Below are positions 31,864-39,567 of a stretch of DNA of 64,000 nt, one piece after another. Location: the NCBI RefSeq assembly GCF_001613465.1, contig NZ_BDCK01000015.1, positions 496,001 through 560,000 of the forward strand, in the 5' to 3' direction. Position numbers and translations under genes: made by a program. Within the stretch, counting starts at the first letter, position 1. Each line of letters starts with the position of its first letter. Below the pieces are notes generated by a model. The model made no database searches, was not told the DNA's origin, and saw only the letters and a list, made by a program, of their open reading frames with translations. Source of the stretch: Nocardia niwae NBRC 108934 = DSM 45340. GTDB taxonomy: Bacteria; Actinomycetota; Actinomycetes; Mycobacteriales; Mycobacteriaceae.

Positions 31864-32748
31864 GTGACTGCGCAGCGCTCCTTCCGGTTCGGTGTCAACA
31901 TGGTGGTCCCCGAGTCCCGGTCGAATTGGATCGAAAAATGCCGCCGGGCAGAGGAACTCGGCTTCGACGTGGTCGGCGTCGCCGACCATCTCGGCTTGCC
32001 TGCGCCGTTTCCCGCGATGATCCTGGCCGCCGAGGCGACCGAGCGGGTGCGGTTGAACACCTTCGTGCTCAACACCGCGTTCTACAACCCGGTCCTGCTT
32101 GCGCGCGACGTGGCCGGCGCCGACCAGTTCACCGACGGGCGCGTCGAACTCGGGCTCGGCGCGGGCTACGTGCAGGCCGAGTTCGAGGCCGCGGGCATCC
32201 CGTTCGAAAGCGGCCGCAAGCGCGTCGAGCACCTGGAGCAGACGGTGATCACACTGCGCGGCCTGTTCGCCGATCCGGAGTACCAGCCGCAACCCGCGCA
32301 GCCGTCGGGTCCGCCGGTGCTGATCGGCGGATGGGGCGACCGGTTGCTCGGCGTCGCCGCGCGGCACGCCGACATCATCGCCTTCACCGGCGCGGCGGCC
32401 GCGCGCAACGGCGGGCCGCTGCAGATGGCCGGGCTGGCCGAGATCGAGGAACGCGTCGCCTACGTGCGGGAGTTGCTCGGTTCGCGAGCGGACAAGGTCG
32501 AGTTCAATATCCTCGTGCAGCGGGTGGTCCCGCCGAGCGAACGCGCGAGCGTCCTGGAGGTCTTCGGTCCGGCGCTGCCACCGGACGTCGCGGACTCCCC
32601 GGAGGAGCATCCGATCCTGCTCATGGGCACCCCCGAGGAGATGGCCGGCCGCCTGCGCGAACGGCGCGACCGTTTCGGCATCAGCTACGTCACCGTCCTG
32701 GAGGACAGCATGGAGAAGTTCGCGCCGGTCATCCAGTTGCTGCGCTGA
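31864..32748 (+). CDS. LLM-class F420-dependent oxidoreductase
   Basis: A 294-residue luciferase-like TIM-barrel protein of the actinobacterial F420 type. It opens FRFGVNMVVPESRSNWIEKCRRAEELGFDVVGVADHLG and contains GLGAGYVQAEFEAAGIPF and VLIGGWGDRLLGVAARHADI. The family uses reduced F420 for hydride transfer. The substrate is unknown. Start GTG 31864. It stands alone, converging on a methyltransferase gene. Confidence 0.9.
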   Translation: MTAQRSFRFGVNMVVPESRSNWIEKCRRAEELGFDVVGVADHLGLPAPFPAMILAAEATERVRLNTFVLNTAFYNPVLLARDVAGADQFTDGRVELGLGAGYVQAEFEAAGIPFESGRKRVEHLEQTVITLRGLFADPEYQPQPAQPSGPPVLIGGWGDRLLGVAARHADIIAFTGAAAARNGGPLQMAGLAEIEERVAYVRELLGSRADKVEFNILVQRVVPPSERASVLEVFGPALPPDVADSPEEHPILLMGTPEEMAGRLRERRDRFGISYVTVLEDSMEKFAPVIQLLR

Positions 32749-32772
32749 TCGGCCGGTTCCGGCAGCGGGTGC

Positions 32773-33348
32773 TCACGCGGGCTTATGCCACAGCAGGGTG
32801 TAACGCCACATGAGACGCCGCCGTATGCGCGCGCCGGGTAGCAGCTCCGCGGCGGCCGAGCGGATCTCGGCGTACCTGTCCACCGGGTCGCGCATCGCCA
32901 CGCCGGGCCCGCCGGCCCGGTGCAGGAGGTCGGTCATCCGGATGGCGGGCAACAGAGGCAGATAGTGGAAGTCCCCGCGCAGGGTCATGTTCCAGAGACC
33001 GACCACGGCCAGGACGCCGCCGGGGGCGACCAGACGGCGCAAAGCGGTGATGCCCTCGCGCAGTGGGACATGGTGCAGGGTCGCCACGGCGGTGACGACA
33101 TCGAAAGAGCCCGCGTAGTCGAGGAAGTCGGCCTGTTCGAGAGACACCCCGGCCGCGTCCGGGGTCTGCGCGAGCGTCTCGGCGTCGACGTCGATCCCGG
33201 TGACGGTCAAGCCCCGCCGGGCCAGCTTGCGTGCCAGAAGACCGTCACCACAGCCGATGTCCAGGGCGGTGCGGGCCGACGGCGGCACCTGCTTCAGCAA
33301 CCAAGGGTGGTAGTGGGTGTTGTGATTCCAGTACGGGTCATCGCGCAC
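32773..33348 (-). CDS. SAM-dependent class I methyltransferase
   Basis: A 191-residue Rossmann methyltransferase: motif I ALDIGCGDGLLARKLA, motif II VTGIDVDAETL, then VVTAVATLHHVPL and APGGVLAVVGLW. The N-terminus (YWNHNTHYHPWLLKQVP) matches a small actinobacterial subfamily. The acceptor is unknown. It converges on the LLM gene with 24 bases between. Confidence 0.9.
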   Translation of the reverse strand: MRDDPYWNHNTHYHPWLLKQVPPSARTALDIGCGDGLLARKLARRGLTVTGIDVDAETLAQTPDAAGVSLEQADFLDYAGSFDVVTAVATLHHVPLREGITALRRLVAPGGVLAVVGLWNMTLRGDFHYLPLLPAIRMTDLLHRAGGPGVAMRDPVDRYAEIRSAAAELLPGARIRRRLMWRYTLLWHKPA

Positions 33349-33466
33349 TTCGCCACTGTAGGGGCGATCGGTTCGGCGCCGTGCCGTCGTATCGGGCGGC
33401 GGAAGCCGGGACCTCGCCGCGAACCGTGAAAACGGCCATGCCTGCGCACATTTCGCTCCCGATGGT

Positions 33467-33486
33467 AATGTGATTTACATCACATT
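33467..33486. promoter_or_regulatory. CRP-type binding site upstream of the UvrA-like gene
   Basis: AATGTGATTTACATCACATT is an 8+4+8 perfect palindrome containing TGTGA-N6-TCACA, the consensus half-sites of CRP/FNR-family proteins, including the mycobacterial CRP consensus. It ends 42 bases before the ATG at 33529, where it may activate or occlude the promoter depending on the transcription start. Confidence 0.65.
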
Positions 33487-33528
33487 TACCGGAGCGTTTC
33501 GGGGGTATCGGATGGCAAGGTGTGCGGT

Positions 33529-35907
33529 ATGCCTTTCGCCGAATCCACCGCATCGCTCGACGCCATCCGAGTGCTCGGAGCCAGTGAGCACAACCTGAGG
33601 GACGTGTCGCTCGAAATCCCGAAGAACAAGATCACCGTCTTCACCGGCGTCTCGGGCTCGGGCAAATCGTCGATCGTCTTCGACACCATCGCCGTCGAAT
33701 CCCAGCGCCAGCTCTATGCCACCTTCCCGGCGTTCATCCTCAACTTCCTGCCGCGCTACGAACGCCCGCACGCGGAGGCCATCGAAAACCTCACCGCGCC
33801 GGTGATCATCGATCAGCAGCCGGTCGGCGGCGGGCCGCGTTCCACGGTCGGCACGATGACCGACATCTACTCCATGGTGCGGGCCATGTTCGCCCGATTC
33901 GGCTCGCCCTCGGCGGGATTCGTCTACAACTATTCGTTCAACGTGCCCCAGGGCATGTGCCCGGACTGCGACGGGCTCGGCGTGACCGTCCGCGCCGACC
34001 CGGACCGGCTGCTCGACCGCACCAAATCGCTGAACGAAGGCGCGATTCTCCTGCCGGGATACGGCGTGGGCGGCGGGGACTGGCAACTGTACGGCAAGTC
34101 CGGCCGCTTCGATCCGGACAAGAAGCTGGCCGACTACACCGACGCCGAACTGCACGACCTGCTCTACGGCACCGGCGGCAAGGTCGAGCTGACCTTCAGC
34201 AAAGGCACCTGGAAGGCGAACTACGAAGGCATCGCCACGAAATTCACGCGGACCCGGCTGCAGCGCGACACCTCGACGCTGAGCGAGAAGACCCGGGAGC
34301 AGATGCAGCAGTTCCTGACCGAAGGCGTCTGCGCGACCTGCGCGGGCGCGCGCCTGAACCAGGCGGCGCTGGCCACCCGGATCGGCGGGCGCAACATCGC
34401 GGATTGGGCTCGCTTGCAGATCACCGATCTGATGGAGGTGCTCGACGAGATCACCGATCCGGCCGCCGCAGGTCTGGCCGGGGCCATCCGCACCGCGCTG
34501 CGCCGGGTGGCCGACATCGGACTGGGATATCTCAGCCTGGACCGGCCGACCTCGACCCTGTCCGGCGGTGAGGGGCAGCGGCTGAAGATGATCAAGCATC
34601 TGTCCAGCACGCTGATCGGACTCACCTACATCTTCGACGAACCCAGCGTGGGACTGCACCCGCGGGACGTGGGCCGGTTGAACGATCTGCTGAGGGCGTT
34701 GCGGAACAAGGGAAATACGGTGATCGTGGTGGAGCACGATCCGGATGTCATCGAGATCGCCGACCATGTCGTCGACGTCGGGCCGCGCGCGGGCGCGCAC
34801 GGCGGGCAGGTGGTGTTCCAGGGCGGTTTCGCCGATCTCCGCAGCGCCGACACCCCGACCGGCGCCGGTCTGCGCCGACCGTTCCGCGTGAAGGACTCCT
34901 TCCGCGCGGGCACGGGCGAGCTGCTCATCGAGCACGCGACGCTGCACAACCTGAAGGACGTGACCGTTGGGATCCCCACCGGCATTCTGACCTGCGTCAC
35001 CGGTGTCGCGGGCTCGGGCAAGAGCAGCCTCATCCGGGACGTGTTCGTCCGGGAGCATCCCGAGGCGATCTTCGTGGACCAATCGCCCATCGCGGCGTCC
35101 TCCCGCTCCACACCCGCGACCTATCTCGGGTTGATGGACCCCATTCGCAAGCTGTTCGCCAAGGCGACGGGGGAGTCGGCGGGCCTGTTCAGTTTCAACT
35201 CGGCGGGCGCGTGCAAGCAGTGCGAGGGCCGCGGCGTGATCATCACCGAGATCGCCTACATGGACCCGGTGACCACCCATTGCGACGCCTGCGACGGACG
35301 GCGCTTCTCCGATGACGTGCTCGCCCTGACGCTGCGCGGCAAGTCCATCGCCGACGTGCTGGAGATGTCGGCCGAGGAGGCGCTCGGATTCTTCGGCGAG
35401 AAGGCGCTGCACACCAAGCTGCGCACGATGAACGAGGTGGGTTTGGACTATCTCAGCCTCGGCCAGGCGATGAGCACGTTGTCCGGGGGTGAACGGCAGC
35501 GGATCAAGCTGGCGACCCAGTTGCAGAACACCGGCAGCGTCTACGTGCTCGACGAACCCACCACCGGACTGCACATGTCCGACGTGGACACGCTGCTGGC
35601 GCTGATGGACGGTCTGGTCGACCGCGGCAACACCGTCGTGGTGATCGAGCACAACCTCGATGTGGTCGCCCACTCGGACTGGGTGATCGATCTCGGGCCG
35701 GACGGCGGCAAGGACGGCGGCGAGATCGTCTTCACCGGCACACCCGCCGATCTGCTCGCGCACCCGTCCTCGTTGACCGGCGAATACCTGCGCCGGTACA
35801 AGATTGGCAGCCAGCCGGTGGACCCCGGCACCGTGAACTGCTCGCTCCCGGTCACCCGCAGCAATTCCAGCGCCGAGGCTTCCCGGCTGCCGGGCCCTGC
35901 CGAGTAG
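33529..35907 (+). CDS. UvrA-like ABC ATPase (class II, drug-resistance type)
   Basis: A 792-residue paralogue of the excision-repair subunit UvrA, shorter than canonical UvrA (about 950). It has both ATPase cassettes (Walker A GVSGSGKSS and GVAGSGKSS; signatures LSGGEGQR and LSGGERQR) and zinc modules (CPDCDG...CATCAG; CKQCEG...CDACDG). The length deficit suggests the UvrB-binding region is missing, as in DrrC-like proteins that relieve DNA-intercalating drugs. ATG 33529 is preferred to GTG 33520. The last 25 residues are low complexity. A CRP-type palindrome lies upstream. Confidence 0.9.
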   Translation: MPFAESTASLDAIRVLGASEHNLRDVSLEIPKNKITVFTGVSGSGKSSIVFDTIAVESQRQLYATFPAFILNFLPRYERPHAEAIENLTAPVIIDQQPVGGGPRSTVGTMTDIYSMVRAMFARFGSPSAGFVYNYSFNVPQGMCPDCDGLGVTVRADPDRLLDRTKSLNEGAILLPGYGVGGGDWQLYGKSGRFDPDKKLADYTDAELHDLLYGTGGKVELTFSKGTWKANYEGIATKFTRTRLQRDTSTLSEKTREQMQQFLTEGVCATCAGARLNQAALATRIGGRNIADWARLQITDLMEVLDEITDPAAAGLAGAIRTALRRVADIGLGYLSLDRPTSTLSGGEGQRLKMIKHLSSTLIGLTYIFDEPSVGLHPRDVGRLNDLLRALRNKGNTVIVVEHDPDVIEIADHVVDVGPRAGAHGGQVVFQGGFADLRSADTPTGAGLRRPFRVKDSFRAGTGELLIEHATLHNLKDVTVGIPTGILTCVTGVAGSGKSSLIRDVFVREHPEAIFVDQSPIAASSRSTPATYLGLMDPIRKLFAKATGESAGLFSFNSAGACKQCEGRGVIITEIAYMDPVTTHCDACDGRRFSDDVLALTLRGKSIADVLEMSAEEALGFFGEKALHTKLRTMNEVGLDYLSLGQAMSTLSGGERQRIKLATQLQNTGSVYVLDEPTTGLHMSDVDTLLALMDGLVDRGNTVVVIEHNLDVVAHSDWVIDLGPDGGKDGGEIVFTGTPADLLAHPSSLTGEYLRRYKIGSQPVDPGTVNCSLPVTRSNSSAEASRLPGPAE

Positions 35908-36137
35908 ACCACGACCGCCTGGTCGGTGTCCGGGACGGCCGCGACCCCGACACCACCTGACCTCCAGGCCAAGCGAGTGCGCGACGGCTATCCGTGCCGG
36001 ATTCGGTCACCGCCTCTCTGGTTCCCCAGGTCCCAGGGTTGGGCCGTTCCGTCGCGTCGCGTGAAGCAAGGCAACCAATGGTCGGATTCGCGGAAGGTGT
36101 CGTGCCGCAAGCTTGAAGGCTCTGTTCAGAGCTCCTA
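35908..36137. other. Intergenic debris after the UvrA-like gene
   Basis: No intact gene. Short open stretches exist on both strands but none is recognisable. Composition is patchier and less GC-biased than the neighbours. It leads into clear mobile-element remnants at 36138-36454. Confidence 0.4.
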
Positions 36138-36290
36138 TCAGGTTCGGTTGCTGAGTCGTCGCCAGCAGATGGGGGCGGCCGCGAGGTTGAGAAGTCCGTG
36201 GTGAATGTCGGTGCGGCGTTCCCAGCGGGAGGCGGGGCGACGGAGTTCTCTCCGATCCACTGCTTGGCGGACTTCTTGGTTGGCAGGGCT
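36138..36290 (-). pseudogene. Remnant of a transposase C-terminus
   Basis: Read on the minus strand, 36227-36138 gives RWERRTDIHHGLLNLAAAPI and then CWRRL before a stop. This strongly resembles the C-terminal tail of actinobacterial IS transposases (type RWERRTDLH.GLL.LA.ALICWRRL, from memory). The frame stays open upstream to about 36290 without the DDE catalytic region. No terminal repeats were found. Confidence 0.5.
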
Positions 36291-36354
36291 CGCACAGGGC
36301 TGTCAACGGGGAAGAGCTGGGTTACGAGCCGGATGTGCTTCACCCCTTCTTCTC

Positions 36355-36454
36355 CTCCTCGCGGGGTGATGCGGCTCTGCTCCCAGATCACGAGCACGTC
36401 CCCGGGCCCGAGTATCCGGAGAAACTCGCGGTAGCCTGGCCGGTCTTTTGTGGA
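36355..36454 (-). pseudogene. Remnant of a serine recombinase catalytic domain
   Basis: The minus strand translates here as STKDRPGYREFLRILGPGDV followed by LVIWEQSRITPRGG, a near-textbook match to the SKDRPG...LRPGDVLVVWELSRITRRG block of resolvase/invertase N-terminal domains. Both the catalytic N-terminus and the C-terminal part are missing. It abuts the stop of the SDR gene at 36461, so an element was excised or collapsed here. Confidence 0.75.
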
Positions 36455-36460
36455 GTACCG

Positions 36461-37342
36461 TCAGCCGCCCAGGAAGCGCTGGGTGGCGTCGTAGACGTCG
36501 CGTTGGTAGGCACGATCGCGGGAGCGGGCCGAGGACAGCTTCGCGCGTCCGGTGTCCACGCCGCGGACCGCACGGATGTAGCTGCCGCTCGGGTGGGCGG
36601 GTCGGGTGGCCGTCGCGACCACCGTGCGTGCCGGCCGCTCCGGTGAGGTCATCAACGGTGCGCCGAGGAGGCCGATCAGGTGCAGCGGACCGCCCGCGCT
36701 GCGCTGGAATCCGGTGCGCACGGCCCCTGGGTCCACCGCGTATACCTCGATCCGGTCACGCCACCGCTCGGCCAGCGCGTAGGTATAGGCGAGATTGGCG
36801 AGCTTGCTCGACGCGTACGCGCGCATCTGCGTCCACTCCCCTGGCAATGCCCAGTCTTCGATCGGGCGGGCCCGCGCTTCCAGATACGAGGTCATCATGA
36901 TCACCCGTGGCAGTGAATGAGACTGTCCGCCAATCGGTTTCAGGAGCGACTCCAGGCTGTGGGCGAGTCCGGCGGCCGCAAGGTGATTGACGGCCACGGT
37001 CCGCTCGACGCCGTCCGCGGTGAGGCCGTGCCGATCGAACGCGGCGCCCGCGTTGTTGACCAGGACGCCGAGACCGTCCGGTGCGGCGCGGTGCACCTGA
37101 TCGACCAGTCGCCGCACCCCCGACCGCGTTTCGAGGTCGGCATCGACGGGGATCAGAACGCCGGGCATGTCGCCCATGCGCGCTGCCGCCTCCCGCGCGC
37201 GCTCCGCGCTGCGTCCGTGCACCAGTACGGTCCAGCCGAGCCGCGCCAGCGCGCGACCAATCGAGAATCCGATACCGCTGGTCGCGCCGGTCACCAGCGC
37301 GGTCGAAGCCGATGGGGCCGCCAATGGATTCGTTGTGTCCAT
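36461..37342 (-). CDS. Short-chain dehydrogenase (retinol-dehydrogenase-like)
   Basis: A 293-residue SDR. The cofactor motif TALVTGATSGIGFSIGRALARLG, NNAG in VLVNNAGAAFD and the catalytic Y-x3-K in AYASSKLANLAYTYAL are complete. The MRAYASSKLAN segment is typical of RDH/WWOX-like SDRs. ATG 37342 is preferred since the upstream extension is unrelated. It is divergent from a TetR gene with a nested inverted repeat between. Confidence 0.9.
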   Translation of the reverse strand: MDTTNPLAAPSASTALVTGATSGIGFSIGRALARLGWTVLVHGRSAERAREAAARMGDMPGVLIPVDADLETRSGVRRLVDQVHRAAPDGLGVLVNNAGAAFDRHGLTADGVERTVAVNHLAAAGLAHSLESLLKPIGGQSHSLPRVIMMTSYLEARARPIEDWALPGEWTQMRAYASSKLANLAYTYALAERWRDRIEVYAVDPGAVRTGFQRSAGGPLHLIGLLGAPLMTSPERPARTVVATATRPAHPSGSYIRAVRGVDTGRAKLSSARSRDRAYQRDVYDATQRFLGG

Positions 37343-37378
37343 TGCTCTCATTCTCGGAGCGCAGAATGGAATGGCAAT
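37341..37378. promoter_or_regulatory. Nested inverted repeat between SDR and TetR genes
   Basis: Inner arms CATTCT (37349-37354) and AGAATG (37363-37368) are exact complements with an eight-base spacer. Outer arms ATTGC (37341-37345) and GCAAT (37374-37378) are also complementary. The unit covers the SDR start codon and lies 28 bases before the TetR start, fitting a shared operator. Confidence 0.5.
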
Positions 37379-37405
37379 ACCAAAACTCGAGTCTGGAGAC
37401 CCCCA

Positions 37406-38023
37406 ATGCCTGCGTCCACCGACACCCTGACCGCCAAAGGACTGCGTAGCCGCGCCAGGATCGTCGACGCCGCCGCGCGCCTGATGCTCGCGAACGGTGC
37501 GCACGGCACCACGATGGAGGCGATCCAGCACGAGGCGGGCGTCAGCGCCTCGCAGCTCTATCACTACTTCGACAACAAACGGGACCTGCTGGCGGCGGTC
37601 ATCCAATCCAGTACGGAGGTCGTGGTCGCCAACAAGTGGCTGCTCGAGATGCGCTCACTGCACGATCTGCGCGCGTGGCGGGATGCGGTGGTCGCCGCGG
37701 CGCGCGCGACCGGCTGTCGCACGGGGTGTCCGCTGGCCTCGTTCGCCGAGGACATCCCCGATACCGATCCGGAACTCCTCGAACTGGTGGCCGCCGGATT
37801 ACGCCGCCTCACCGCCGCCGTCGCCGATGGCCTCACCGCCATGCGCGATTCCGGAGAACTGCGCGAGGACACCGATATCGACCGACTGTCGCTCGTCGTC
37901 GTCACCGCCTACGAGGGCGGCATGCTGGTCTCCCGGGCTCAGCGCGAGCCCGCACCGCTGGAGGCGGCCCTCGACGCCGCCGTCGCCTGTGTCGAGACAC
38001 AGGCCGCTCGCACGGATCGGTGA
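37406..38023 (+). CDS. TetR family regulator
   Basis: A 205-residue regulator. The HTH is TTMEAIQHEAGVSASQLYHYFDNKRDLLAAVI. The ligand domain contains CRTGCPLASFAEDIPDTDPEL, typical of the YxaF/LmrA-like subgroup with conserved cysteines. It is divergent from the SDR gene it probably represses. ATG 37406 has GGAG at ten bases. Confidence 0.92.
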   Translation: MPASTDTLTAKGLRSRARIVDAAARLMLANGAHGTTMEAIQHEAGVSASQLYHYFDNKRDLLAAVIQSSTEVVVANKWLLEMRSLHDLRAWRDAVVAAARATGCRTGCPLASFAEDIPDTDPELLELVAAGLRRLTAAVADGLTAMRDSGELREDTDIDRLSLVVVTAYEGGMLVSRAQREPAPLEAALDAAVACVETQAARTDR

Positions 38024-38310
38024 CGTCGAAGGGATCGCGGCCCCAATGACAGCCCACACCGACCCCACGACCACCTACTTCGCAACACGACCTCCGTGTG
38101 AATTTGCGCGGCTGCGGCTTCGTCGGAATGTTGCCGTGTTCCAGATAGAGCGGAACATGGCCTGCCGGTAGAGCTTTCGTTGTTTCCGTCAGTCGGCGAG
38201 CTAGAGCAGGATTCGTGCATTCGCCGCGCCGAATCACGGGCCGCTGTAGGGAGAGGTGACCGCATCGTCTCCCTTCCGCAAGCGGGCATTTGAGGAGTGC
38301 GTAACCGACA
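38024..38310. other. Intergenic region, no gene recognised
   Basis: Follows the TetR gene. No reading frame here shows conserved sequence. It probably contains the decayed downstream part of the XRE-type gene at 38311-38451, but nothing past that gene's helix-turn-helix can be recognised. Confidence 0.4.
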
Positions 38311-38451
38311 TGTCACCCCCGCGAGCTGGGCGACCTCCTCGCGGCGCAGTCCCGGCACCTGCCTGCGCAGGCCCGCGGACAGCCCGACCTCGCCCGGACG
38401 CACGCGATCGCGCGCCTGTCTCAGCGACGCGGCCGGCTCGGTTCGATCCAC
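38311..38451 (-). pseudogene. Truncated XRE (MmyB-like) regulator
   Basis: GTG 38451 starts MDRTEPAASLRQARDRVRPG, then EVGLSAGLRRQVPGLRREEV and AQLAGV, the unmistakable N-terminal helix-turn-helix of MmyB-like XRE regulators (usual form PEDVGLP.G.RRRVPGLRREEVALLAGVS). After this, at about 38311, similarity stops and the rest of the roughly 280-residue protein is missing. It is divergent from a decayed SDR. Confidence 0.75.
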
Positions 38452-38460
38452 AGCTCGATC

Positions 38461-38674
38461 ATGCCGCGTCCGGTTGTCGCCGGGGTGGGATCGCTGCTCC
38501 CAGGAGTTGGCAGCAACGCGGCCGATCCCGGCTACACCGCGACGGACCTCAACGGTCACTCCGGCTACCAGACCGTCACCGAGGGCACCGACGCGATCGT
38601 GCGGCCGGGCGACGCTGCCACCGGACGGGCCGACCGGTGGCTTCTTCGATCGCGCCGGACCGGTGCCGTGGTGA
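38461..38674 (+). pseudogene. Remnant of a short-chain dehydrogenase C-terminus
   Basis: The plus strand reads NAADPGYTATDLNGHSGYQT then VTEGTDAIVR (38512-38604), the C-terminal part of SDRs usually divergent from MmyB-type regulators. Near 38605-38615 the frame shifts and continues LPPDGPTGGFFDRAGPVPW to TGA at 38672-38674. About 200 N-terminal residues, including cofactor and catalytic motifs, are missing. Confidence 0.75.
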
Positions 38675-38800
38675 GGCGACGACACCGGGGATCGCGTGAG
38701 CCGGAGCGCACGGACTACGGCCGTCTCGGTCGCGAGGTGGAAGTGCGGTATCCCGCCGCGACCGTACCGGACGCCTGGCGTGGAGGGCGCTCGGCCTCGG
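38675..38800. other. Spacer, no gene recognised
   Basis: Short GC-rich stretch between the SDR remnant and the end of the FabG-like gene. Nothing supportable seen. Confidence 0.3.
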
Positions 38801-39553
38801 TCAGCGGGCGCCGCCGTTGACGTACAGTGTCTGGCCGCTGACGTAACTCGCCTCGTCGCTGGCCAGGAAGGCGATCACCGCCGCGACCTCTTCGGGCTGT
38901 CCCACGCGGCCCAGCGGCGTGCGGTCCGCGGCCGCTTTCCGGTGTTCCTCGGCGCTCACCCCGACCCGGTCGGCGGTGGCGGCGGTCATGGCGGTGGCGA
39001 TATAGCCGGGCGCCACCGCGTTCACGGTGACGTTGTACGGCCCGAGCTCCAGGGCGAGCGTCGCGGTCAGCCCCTGGATGCCGGCTTTGGCGGCCGCGTA
39101 GTTGGCCTGGCCGCGGTTGCCGAGTGCCGACCGGCTCGACAGCGAAACGATCCTGCCGTACCGCTGGGCCACCATGAACGTCTGGGCGACCTGCGCGCAG
39201 TGGTAGGCGCCGGTCAGATTGACCGCGAGCACCGCGTGCCAGTCCTGCTCGGACAGGCGGAAGAACAGGTCGTCGCGAGTGATGCCCGCATTGTTGACCA
39301 GGATCTGCGGGCTGCCCAGATCGGTCGCGACACGGTCGAATACGCCCTCGACCGAGCCGCGTTCGGTGACGTCGCAGATGTAGCTGCGCGCCACACCGCC
39401 CGCTTCGGCGATTCGTGCGGCGGTTTGGTCGGGCGCGTCGCGGTCGAGTACGGCCACGGCGGCGCCCTCGGCGGCCAGGCGCAGCGCGGTGGCCGCGCCG
39501 ATGCCTCGGGCCGCCCCGGTGACGACGGCGATCCGGTCGGTGAAGCGGTGCAT
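38801..39553 (-). CDS. FabG-like 3-oxoacyl-ACP/CoA reductase (SDR)
   Basis: A 250-residue classical SDR: IAVVTGAARGIGAATALRLA, ILVNNAGITRDDLFF, catalytic Ser in SLSSRSALGNRGQ and Y-x3-K in NYAAAKAG, and the C-terminal ASYVSGQTLYVNGGAR typical of FabG. It reduces 3-oxoacyl groups with NADPH. It lies 14 bases downstream of an acyl-CoA dehydrogenase gene, so a role in fatty-acid or related acyl-CoA breakdown is likely rather than core FAS. Confidence 0.9.
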   Translation of the reverse strand: MHRFTDRIAVVTGAARGIGAATALRLAAEGAAVAVLDRDAPDQTAARIAEAGGVARSYICDVTERGSVEGVFDRVATDLGSPQILVNNAGITRDDLFFRLSEQDWHAVLAVNLTGAYHCAQVAQTFMVAQRYGRIVSLSSRSALGNRGQANYAAAKAGIQGLTATLALELGPYNVTVNAVAPGYIATAMTAATADRVGVSAEEHRKAAADRTPLGRVGQPEEVAAVIAFLASDEASYVSGQTLYVNGGAR

Positions 39554-39567
39554 CGGATGCTCTCCTG

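Noticed and set aside
33475..35763. Long minus-strand open frame opposite the UvrA-like gene
   Set aside because: The sense strand encodes both ATPase cassettes. The antisense frame is compositional shadow.
35852..36397. 181-codon minus-strand frame in the recombinase graveyard
   Set aside because: It mixes part of the recombinase remnant with unrelated sequence from another frame and runs into the UvrA-like gene. It is not a coherent protein.
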